Source: DATFMH01 sp035267045 (GTDB lineage: Bacteria > Bacteroidota > Rhodothermia > Balneolales > DATFMH01). Taken from it: a stretch of DNA of 13,351 bases. The stretch spans positions 1 through 13,351 of the forward strand of contig DATFMH010000097.1 in NCBI GenBank assembly GCA_035267045.1, written 5' to 3'. Below are positions 5,918 through 12,412 of the stretch, in pieces. Every line of letters begins with the position of its first letter. Within the stretch, counting starts at the first letter, position 1. The position numbers were made by a program, and so were the translations under genes. Below the pieces are notes generated by a model. It had not been told where the DNA came from. It saw only the letters and a program-made list of their open reading frames with translations, and did not search any database.

Positions 5918-7264
5918 TTATTGATCTTTCCTTTTAATAACTAATGCTTTTTCTGTTGCTTCAGAACATTTGACTAATTCCGAAATATTACCAATCCCGG
6001 ATTTTTTTGATTGGGGAAAGATAACTGCACAAATTGTTTCTTCAAAAGAAACCAGAACCAAAGCCTCATTTTTTATCGAAGCGTCTATTTTTTCATCAGT
6101 TAAATGATCAGATAATTTTTTATGTCCCTTCATTCCCAATGGCTGAAAACGGTCTCCCTCTTTCCAGTTTCGAATTGTAAATGGCCCTTTAACCTTTTCA
6201 ACATCGAGATATAATGTATAATTTTCAAACTCCATATCATGGAAATCTGTAAATGTCAGCTCCAACCCTTCGTAACTGATCTTGGTTTTTTTAATCTCAT
6301 CAATACTGATAACAAATTCTTCCCTTTCACTTTCATATTCTTCTTTCAAAACAAATGTATTACGGTCGCGATATAACACAAGATTCTTTTTCAATTCTAT
6401 ATGCGACCCGGTCTGTAATTTCTTAAGATTAACAAGATTTTGAAGTGATGAAGCCGAGGGCACTTGCTCCTGACCATACCGATTCTTTATGATATAATTA
6501 ATTACCGATTTTTGAAGGTTCACAGACAATGAGAGTAACCCATCCCTGCTGATTCGTCCCGGCGACGGTTGTATATTTCCGGCAACTAAAGACAGGGCTT
6601 CTTCGACGACAGCTGCTTTTTGCGGAATGTCATTAATATTCGTTTGCCAGCCGGGCATCAGCTTATCCATATGGGGGATCCATTCATTACGCAAAAAATT
6701 CCTGGCGTAACCGGATTCGAAGTTGGATCGATCATCCCGGTAATTAATGTTATGAACTTCCGCGTATTCGCTAATTTCCATGCGGCTTACGGACAATAAC
6801 GGCCGCAGGATTTTGCCTTCGAAGACGGGCATCCCCTGCCACGATTCGATACCAGCACCTCTCATAATTTTTTGCAGTATTGTTTCAACCTGATCATCGA
6901 GATGGTGAGCGACTGCTATCGCCTTCGCCTTTTCTTCAATTTGTATCTTTTCGAAAATCTGATATCGTTCCGAGCGCGCCCATTTTTGAAAATTACCCTT
7001 TACCCTATCGGGGGACACAGAATGAACAATACACTTGTGTCCATATTGTTCCGCTGTCTTTACAACCAATTCCTGATCCATATCAGAGGCTTCCGCTCTT
7101 TTATGATAATTAACATGAACGACAATTAGATCAAAGTTAAGTTTATGAAGAACAGAGAAAAGAACCATCGAATCGATACCTCCGCTTACGCCAATAACAA
7201 GTTTATCCGTGCTTGGTGTAATCCCGATTTTTTGAAGAGTTTCGATTACGCTGCTAAATAACAT
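5918..7264 (-). CDS. tilS: tRNA(Ile)-lysidine synthase TilS
   Basis: TilS ligates lysine to cytidine-34 of tRNA-Ile(CAU) in an ATP-dependent reaction, which changes decoding from AUG to AUA. The N-terminal PP-loop ATPase domain carries SGGIDS (about residues 27-32), followed by the HHLDDQVET and IMRGAG motifs of the family. A central substrate-binding region follows, then the C-terminal domain with 'IRNWKEGDRFQPLGMKGHKKL' near residue 365. I use the ATG at 7264, giving 448 residues and an 11-base overlap with birA. A TTG one codon upstream (7267) is also possible. The last 40 or so residues deviate from the usual TilS ending, but the frame is intact. Confidence 0.96.
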   Translation of the reverse strand: MLFSSVIETLQKIGITPSTDKLVIGVSGGIDSMVLFSVLHKLNFDLIVVHVNYHKRAEASDMDQELVVKTAEQYGHKCIVHSVSPDRVKGNFQKWARSERYQIFEKIQIEEKAKAIAVAHHLDDQVETILQKIMRGAGIESWQGMPVFEGKILRPLLSVSRMEISEYAEVHNINYRDDRSNFESGYARNFLRNEWIPHMDKLMPGWQTNINDIPQKAAVVEEALSLVAGNIQPSPGRISRDGLLSLSVNLQKSVINYIIKNRYGQEQVPSASSLQNLVNLKKLQTGSHIELKKNLVLYRDRNTFVLKEEYESEREEFVISIDEIKKTKISYEGLELTFTDFHDMEFENYTLYLDVEKVKGPFTIRNWKEGDRFQPLGMKGHKKLSDHLTDEKIDASIKNEALVLVSFEETICAVIFPQSKKSGIGNISELVKCSEATEKALVIKRKDQ

Positions 7265-8042
7265 CAATTATGCGAATTTGCTGGTAAGTATAGACTATTA
7301 CATCCAGATTTTCATCCAGAAAGACGATATGTCCTTCTTCATTAATTCCTAATAACGTGCATAATTCTTCCGCTATTTCACCATCCACACTTATTTTTAC
7401 CTTCTGTCCATATCCGATCAACCGCCTGTCTATCATTTTTATTAAATCGGCCTCATTACGTTCCCATAATATGTATAACTTTTCGATACGTTCTAAGGCA
7501 TTCGCCAGAATATCTTCCCTTGAAATATCCTTCTTATTCGAATCAAGAGACAATGAAGTAGCATTATTATGTAATTCAGGAATAAATTCTCTTTGATTGA
7601 CATTAAGTCCCACACCGATGATTATTCGATCAAGCTTCTTTCCATTAAACACTGTTTCCGTTAAAATACCTGCCACTTTTTTACCGGATATGTACAGGTC
7701 ATTAGGCCATTTAATACATATTTTAACCTTAAGCTTTTTTTCGATTACATCGGCTATGGCGCATGCTGCCAGTAACGAAAGAACCAGAATTCGATTATTG
7801 GCTTCCGGATGCAGAGCGATGCTGAACATTAAATTTTCACCGGGTTTTGATAACCATTTGCGTTTATACTGACCACGGCCTCCAGTCTGGTAATCAGCAA
7901 GGCAGACTATACCATGACAGTTTTCAACAACTTCCATCTTTTTCAAAAAGGTGTTCGTTGATTCCGTTGACTCATGATAGATAAAATGCTGTCCTAACCA
8001 GGAGGTTTTAAGAATTTTCTTATAATGTTTTACATCAAACAA
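7254..8042 (-). CDS. birA: Biotin--[acetyl-CoA-carboxylase] ligase, monofunctional
   Basis: This 262-residue ligase attaches biotin to the carboxyl-carrier lysine of biotin enzymes via biotinyl-AMP. The substrate-recognition start HESTESTN is at 23-30. The biotinyl-AMP loop GRGQYKRKW is at 55-63, KWPNDLYISGKKVAGILTE at 111-129, and a small SH3-like C-terminal domain follows. It starts directly in the catalytic domain: the N-terminal winged-helix of E. coli BirA is absent, so it should not act as a repressor of biotin synthesis. It is the first gene of the birA-tilS-hpt unit, overlaps tilS, and lies just downstream of the terminator of the CBM-like gene, so its promoter must be in or near 8043-8086. 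Confidence 0.96.
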   Translation of the reverse strand: MFDVKHYKKILKTSWLGQHFIYHESTESTNTFLKKMEVVENCHGIVCLADYQTGGRGQYKRKWLSKPGENLMFSIALHPEANNRILVLSLLAACAIADVIEKKLKVKICIKWPNDLYISGKKVAGILTETVFNGKKLDRIIIGVGLNVNQREFIPELHNNATSLSLDSNKKDISREDILANALERIEKLYILWERNEADLIKMIDRRLIGYGQKVKISVDGEIAEELCTLLGINEEGHIVFLDENLDVIVYTYQQIRIIDVI

Positions 8043-8080
8043 AATTGGTTCTCTTTATAATAATTGATTTCAAATTCCGA

Positions 8081-8110
8081 AAATAAAAAAGGCCTCACTA
8101 AGAGGCCTTT
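8081..8110 (-). terminator. Rho-independent terminator of the CBM-like gene
   Basis: Perfect 9-bp arms AAAGGCCTC (8088-8096) and GAGGCCTTT (8102-8110) flank a 5-base loop. On the minus strand the stem is followed by TTTTTTATTT. It lies 29 bases beyond the stop of the glycogen-binding-like gene and separates that gene from birA. Confidence 0.93.
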
Positions 8111-8138
8111 CTAAGATATAACAATTTTTTAAACTAAC

Positions 8139-8438
8139 TCATTTCCCAATTTTTAATACCGAGTCTTCTGTTCCGTAGTTATTGGGTATATATTCATCAG
8201 CTTTATCATCATTAGCCCATTTCTGACCATCGATAAAATACCTGAATTTAGTCTGTGATTTGGGTTTCATGCGTACCGTGGTCTGCCAAAAATCCTTATT
8301 GGCTTCGAGTTTATTAGCTTCAGGATTCCAATTATTAAAATCCCCTACAAGAGAAACTTCATTAGAAGCCCATTCCTTAGGAATTTTAAAGGTTACCTTA
8401 CAAACAGTTCGCTTGGGTGTATATTTTTTATTGATCAT
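8139..8438 (-). CDS. Stand-alone CBM48/AMPK-beta-like glycogen-binding domain protein
   Basis: This 99-residue protein consists almost entirely of an isoamylase N-terminal/AMPK-beta-type early-set domain. The sequence shows 'VSLVGDFNNWNPEANKLE', then FWQTTVRMKPKSQTKFRYFIDG, then W-x-NDDKADEYIPNNYG-x-EDS, the usual order of strands and carbohydrate-contacting aromatics. No catalytic domain, signal peptide or membrane segment is present, so it is probably a cytoplasmic alpha-glucan-binding or regulatory protein. The partner is unknown. I chose the ATG at 8438 because AAGAGA lies nine bases upstream. A TTG at 8480 would add 14 unremarkable residues. It is monocistronic, with its own terminator and an AT-rich upstream region. 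Confidence 0.85.
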   Translation of the reverse strand: MINKKYTPKRTVCKVTFKIPKEWASNEVSLVGDFNNWNPEANKLEANKDFWQTTVRMKPKSQTKFRYFIDGQKWANDDKADEYIPNNYGTEDSVLKIGK

Positions 8439-8761
8439 AACTTTATATCTCTTGAATTCGGGTGTAATAAATATTACCAAATATATATTCTTAATTATTT
8501 AATTACAATGGTAATATTAAATATATTATTTAAATGTTATTTATATATCTATTAAAAAAATAAATATTAATGTCTATATTATATAATAATTTAAATATGA
8601 AAAACGTTTCCATATTTAAATTATTACATAGAATCCATTCATCGTTTAACTTATTTAATTTCGTTAAATATATAAATCCATACTTTTTAATAATTTATTA
8701 ATAAACAGAAGATGTTATTAAAATAATAATGATATCTGTCAGTTAAAAAGTATCCGGATAT
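8439..8761. other. Very AT-rich gene-free upstream region
   Basis: These 323 bases upstream of the CBM-like gene are almost entirely A and T and hold no credible gene. They contain the long inverted repeat at 8580-8630 and must contain the promoter of the CBM-like gene. There is no convincing terminator for the isomerase gene that ends at 8762. Confidence 0.6.
8580..8630. repeat. 51-bp AT-rich inverted repeat
   Basis: Perfect 16-bp arms (8584-8599, TAATAATTTAAATATG, and 8611-8626) surround an 11-base centre that contains the palindrome AAACGTTT. After one mismatch the pairing continues for three more base pairs on each side. It lies about 140-190 bases upstream of the CBM-like start codon. 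It could be an operator, a cruciform-forming site or a weak hairpin. The arms are nearly GC-free and lack a typical terminator form. Confidence 0.7.
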
Positions 8762-9814
8762 TCAAACATCAGCTAACTTCATCTTTAACAAATCTATTTT
8801 TGCAACGGGAGTAGGATCCGTTTTATTTAGTATAGCTAAATAGAGACTGGTCCAGTCGGCAAATTGTACAAGTGATAACAAACGTGTTAAGCGATCATGT
8901 CCCTGTGTTTTCAAGACATATAATCCCGCAACCTGTTCGGATATCAACTCTTTAGTAATCTCCATGCGTTTTTTTACCCGGTCGTTATCTTCCTTATCGG
9001 ACAGAAAAATAACAGATAATCGTCCCGTCAAATGTGCGATTTGTTCCCAGCCGACAATCTCATTATGAGTCATTTCAGGAAAATAATTTCCATAAGATAA
9101 AGTTTTAGCATTTTCCTCGAATTGGCTTATCCATCTAATATTGACCGGAGCCATCAACCGGCTGTCGGAATAGATAACAGGCAGAGTATCCTGAATTTCC
9201 CGTGCTAAAGAGAGCGCTTCATTTTCATTAAAATTAGATAATTTCTCTTCCTGGGCATGTAAAAAACGGGAAGATATTTCCAATGTATTTTCTTCTGCTG
9301 TTATAAAACCCAGCTCCTTAAAAATTCTGAACTGAGGTATAAAACTATATGCGAGTGCTGAGCGTGAAGGTAATCCGGACGGAATTTGTATATGATCTAT
9401 ATCATACTTCCGTGCAAGTTCCAACAGCTTCCCGCCCGACGTTATACAGATCAGTTGAGCGCCTCTTGCCTGAGCCTCTTCCAGGGCAATGATTGTTTCT
9501 TCGGTATCACCCGAATAACTGCATGCAATAACCAATGTTTCTTCACCTACCCAGGCAGGCAATTCGTAATGCCTGAAGACGACAACCGGAATTTTATTTT
9601 GATTTTCAGCATATGCCCTTACAAGATCTCCTCCCATTGCCACTCCACCCATACCGGTAATAACAACATTTTTAATCCGTGCTGCATCCGTTGTTATATT
9701 CAGATCTCTCGATAATTCAGTTGCCTGGTCCCATTGATCCGGAAACGCGCTTGTGAACCCCCACATTCCCTCTCTGTCAATTTCTTTAATACCCTGTTCA
9801 CTTAATTCAGCCAT
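8762..9814 (-). CDS. Bifunctional phosphoglucose/phosphomannose isomerase
   Basis: This 350-residue SIS-fold protein belongs to the bifunctional PGI/PMI family, which interconverts glucose-6-phosphate, mannose-6-phosphate and fructose-6-phosphate. The first SIS domain has GMGGVAMGGDLVRAYAEN (around 54-71) and the phosphosugar-binding CSYSGDTEET (around 98-107). GLPSRSALAY follows. The second half has MTHNEIVGWEQ, containing the conserved His/Asn/Glu block of the active site. The ATG overlaps the end of ptsI by 8 bases, so translation is likely coupled to it. The position behind HPr and Enzyme I links PTS-derived signals or phosphosugars to hexose-phosphate interconversion. It could be the organism's main glucose-6-phosphate isomerase, which needs the whole genome to decide. 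Confidence 0.93.
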   Translation of the reverse strand: MAELSEQGIKEIDREGMWGFTSAFPDQWDQATELSRDLNITTDAARIKNVVITGMGGVAMGGDLVRAYAENQNKIPVVVFRHYELPAWVGEETLVIACSYSGDTEETIIALEEAQARGAQLICITSGGKLLELARKYDIDHIQIPSGLPSRSALAYSFIPQFRIFKELGFITAEENTLEISSRFLHAQEEKLSNFNENEALSLAREIQDTLPVIYSDSRLMAPVNIRWISQFEENAKTLSYGNYFPEMTHNEIVGWEQIAHLTGRLSVIFLSDKEDNDRVKKRMEITKELISEQVAGLYVLKTQGHDRLTRLLSLVQFADWTSLYLAILNKTDPTPVAKIDLLKMKLADV

Positions 9815-11591
9815 TATTATTTTTATCGTATTCTTTATACCAGTTTTTCACAATCGCTATCACATCGCTGTACGATATAGCTTTTTCTACCTTTTTAATG
9901 AGATCTTGCATTTCATCCATTGTCTGCGAAACCAGAATTTTCTTTACTTTTGGTATCGCGGTCGGAACCATGCTCAAATCGGATATCCCCATACCCATTA
10001 AGCACATAGCACCGAATGGATTTGATGCCAGTTCTCCACAGACCGTAACTTCTTTTTGGTATTTTTTAGCGGCTGTTACTGTCATTTCAATCAATTTCCA
10101 GATAGCTGGATGCATCTGTTGATAAAGATTAGAAATTAATGTGTTCCCTCTATCTACGGCAAGAGTATATTGTGTTAAATCATTCGTGCCGATACTAAAG
10201 AAATCGACATGGCTGGCAAAATCATCAGCTTGTATGGCTGTACTGGGAACTTCAACCATTATACCAATTTGAATATGTTTGTCTATTGCATGCCCTTCAT
10301 TCTTTAAGGTATCCTGAACTTTCCCAATCTCCTCTTTTACGGCCTGTAATTCTTCCATCGAACTAACCATGGGGAGAAGAATTTTAACTCTACCGGGATA
10401 CTCACCAGCGACTTTTAAAATTGCATAAAGTTGATCCTCCAACAGGTCCCGCCTGTCCAACAATATCCTTATACCACGCCATCCCAAAAATGGATTTGCT
10501 TCAGGCTTCGTCTCATTTAATATTTTGTCACCGCCGACATCGAAAAGACGAATCGTGACCGTTTGTTGTCCGGCTACTATTAAACTTTTTCTATAAAACG
10601 CTTCCTGGGATGAACGGTCCAAATGGATACCGTCAGAAATAAACAACGACTCGGTTCTAAGCAAACCAATTCCATCTGCTTTATACTTCTCTACATTAAT
10701 TAGTTCTTCATCAAACTCCATATTCGCCCTTAACGTAAAATTTTCACCGGAAGCCGTTGTTGAGGGCAAACTCAGTATCTTCTGCAGATCCCTTTCTTTT
10801 CTTTTTTGCTGACGAAGCAATCGCTGATATTTATCAAGTGATTCATTGGTAGGGCGCACTATAATCCGCCCACGTGTTCCATCAACGATGATTTTTTCGC
10901 CACGCTGGATAACCCTGGTCGCAATAGATGTACCTGCTACTGCAGGTAAACCCATTGCATTAGCAATAATAGATGTATGTGTTGTGAGGCCTCCCTTATT
11001 AAGCGCCAGGGCGAGAATATTGCTGCGGGTGAATTCAATGATCTCGGAAGGTGTTATCTCATCAGAGACAATTATAGAGCGTTCATTTACACTCATAGTC
11101 TGCCAACGATGCTGCAACTTACGCACCATTCGATCTCTTATATCCCGAATATCAACAAGACGTTCTATCATCAGTTTATTTCCGGAAGACTCGATCAGTC
11201 CCAGGTATTTATTAAAGGCCTCACAGACCGCATAATCTGCTTTAAACTGTTGGTCCTTAATATGAGTATGAATACTCTTGCGTAATTCGGGATCATTAAC
11301 AATTTCTATCTGGGCATCAATAATATCTGAAGAGTCATTTCCTATACCCCGTCTGCCAATACTGGATATTCTTTCCAGGTCTCTTACCGTTAATTCCTTT
11401 ACTTCTTCAAAACTCTTTAACTCTCGCTTTACCTCTTTATGATCCACTTTTTGAGGATCGACTTTAATATTACCTCTCTGATAAATAAATGCGGGACCTA
11501 TAGCTATCCCCGGAGAAGCCGACAGGCCCTCAATTACTATTTCACCGGAACGATTCTCTTCAATCTCCTTCATAACCCAGGATTTTTTCAT
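9807..11591 (-). CDS. ptsI: Phosphoenolpyruvate-protein phosphotransferase, PTS Enzyme I
   Basis: Enzyme I takes phosphate from PEP onto an active-site histidine and passes it to HPr in the cytoplasm. At 594 residues it is full length. The N-terminal HPr-binding and phosphohistidine domain carries the active-site block GGLTTHTSIIANAMGLPAVAG, with His205. The C-terminal PEP-binding barrel shows DGIGLLRTESLF (307-318), 'FFSIGTNDLTQYTLAVDRG' (474-492) and Cys518 in CGELASNPFG. Relative to E. coli EI there is an N-terminal extension of about 16 residues before the 'GLSASPGIAIG' start, so an internal start such as Met7 is possible. It begins 21 bases after ptsH without a clear Shine-Dalgarno and overlaps the isomerase gene. 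Confidence 0.97.
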   Translation of the reverse strand: MKKSWVMKEIEENRSGEIVIEGLSASPGIAIGPAFIYQRGNIKVDPQKVDHKEVKRELKSFEEVKELTVRDLERISSIGRRGIGNDSSDIIDAQIEIVNDPELRKSIHTHIKDQQFKADYAVCEAFNKYLGLIESSGNKLMIERLVDIRDIRDRMVRKLQHRWQTMSVNERSIIVSDEITPSEIIEFTRSNILALALNKGGLTTHTSIIANAMGLPAVAGTSIATRVIQRGEKIIVDGTRGRIIVRPTNESLDKYQRLLRQQKRKERDLQKILSLPSTTASGENFTLRANMEFDEELINVEKYKADGIGLLRTESLFISDGIHLDRSSQEAFYRKSLIVAGQQTVTIRLFDVGGDKILNETKPEANPFLGWRGIRILLDRRDLLEDQLYAILKVAGEYPGRVKILLPMVSSMEELQAVKEEIGKVQDTLKNEGHAIDKHIQIGIMVEVPSTAIQADDFASHVDFFSIGTNDLTQYTLAVDRGNTLISNLYQQMHPAIWKLIEMTVTAAKKYQKEVTVCGELASNPFGAMCLMGMGISDLSMVPTAIPKVKKILVSQTMDEMQDLIKKVEKAISYSDVIAIVKNWYKEYDKNNNG

Positions 11592-11612
11592 TTAACGATT
11601 CATTGAAATAAT

Positions 11613-11879
11613 TTATTCTTCATTAAACCCATCTTCAAACAGTTTAACAATGCTTTCCAAAGCTTCTTGCTCGTCGGGACCATCAACTTCCAATTCCAAT
11701 TCGGCACCTTCTTCGGCAGCCAGGGTCATTACACCCAGTATACTCTTTCCGTTTATCCGATAACCATACATATGTATAAAAAAATCGGATTTAAACCTGG
11801 CGGCTAATTTAACAAGTAAAGCTGCTGGTCGGGCATGCAAACCGGCTTTGTTTTTAATAGTAATTTTTTTTTTAATCAT
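11613..11879 (-). CDS. ptsH: Phosphocarrier protein HPr
   Basis: This 88-residue HPr has both phosphorylation sites. His15 in AGLHARPAALL accepts phosphate from Enzyme I, and Ser46 in NGKSILGVMTL is the regulatory site used by HPr kinase/phosphorylase where that enzyme exists. Length and fold pattern are standard. The C-terminus is acidic. It is the first gene of ptsH-ptsI-isomerase, with its promoter in the divergent spacer shared with gatC. Codons 2-6 contain a run of ten A (ATG ATT then A10), an unusual homopolymer at the very start of a gene. No PTS Enzyme II is visible in the window, so a regulatory role is as likely as sugar transport. Confidence 0.97.
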   Translation of the reverse strand: MIKKKITIKNKAGLHARPAALLVKLAARFKSDFFIHMYGYRINGKSILGVMTLAAEEGAELELEVDGPDEQEALESIVKLFEDGFNEE

Positions 11880-12114
11880 TAATTAACAACGTTCAAGTGG
11901 CTCGTATTTTAAAATAGTACAAAATATGATTTCAGAAGAATATAAAAATGATTTATTAATTTGCTGTAAAAGCCTTTTATTAAAAAGCGTAAAAGATATT
12001 GCAATCAAACGGATTTAAGTTGTTCTTTTACCTATTACTTAATTCTTTTATTAAATTCCGATTGTTTAAATTCCAATACAGTTTTAAATCTCAATACGAA
12101 TCAATCAACTATAT
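11880..12114. other. Divergent promoter region, ptsH / gatC
   Basis: These 235 AT-rich bases separate the minus-strand pts operon from plus-strand gatC. They must carry both promoters. A 12-bp palindrome TATTTTAAAATA lies at 11905-11916, on the ptsH side. No RNA gene or reading frame of note is seen. Confidence 0.6.
12062..12090 (+). promoter_or_regulatory. Possible gatC promoter
   Basis: TTGTTT (12062-12067) and TAAATC (12085-12090) are separated by 17 bases and lie about 25 bases before the gatC ATG, allowing a short leader. The match to a sigma-70-type consensus is only partial, and such pairs are common in AT-rich DNA. Confidence 0.25.
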
Positions 12115-12402
12115 ATGTCTGTAAGTAAAAAAGAAGTATCCTATATCGCTAATCTGGCGCGTTTGAACCTGAAAGACGAAGAGGTTGAACGTCTCGCCAA
12201 GGATATGAACCGTATACTTGAGTATATCGATTTATTAAATGAAGTTGACACTGAAAACATTACCCCGTTAGAACATGTCACCGAGTTAACAACACCTTTC
12301 AGGGAAGATAAAGCAGAAACGCCCCTGGATCATGACCTCGCGTTAAAAAATGCACCAGATGCAGATTCTGACTATTTCCGTGTTCCTAAAGTAATTGAGT
12401 AA
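12115..12402 (+). CDS. gatC: Asp-tRNA(Asn)/Glu-tRNA(Gln) amidotransferase subunit C
   Basis: GatC is the small subunit of the GatCAB amidotransferase, which turns mischarged Glu-tRNA-Gln or Asp-tRNA-Asn into the amidated forms. It stabilises the GatA-GatB complex. The 95-residue protein has the standard length and features: VSKKEVSYIANLARLNLKDEE at the start, a helical 'LAKDMNRILEYIDLLNEVDT' segment, then PLEHVTELTTPFREDK and the ending SDYFRVPKVIE. It is not followed by gatA or gatB, as is common in FCB bacteria where the subunits are scattered. Ten bases separate it from the YfhO-family gene, so the two are probably co-transcribed. Confidence 0.96.
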   Translation: MSVSKKEVSYIANLARLNLKDEEVERLAKDMNRILEYIDLLNEVDTENITPLEHVTELTTPFREDKAETPLDHDLALKNAPDADSDYFRVPKVIE

Positions 12403-12412
12403 GAAACCCCAT

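Noticed and set aside
8745..8765. TATCCGGATA palindrome followed by CTTTTT on the minus strand as terminator of the isomerase gene
   Set aside because: The palindrome has no loop, so at most three or four base pairs could form in RNA. It is too weak to call.
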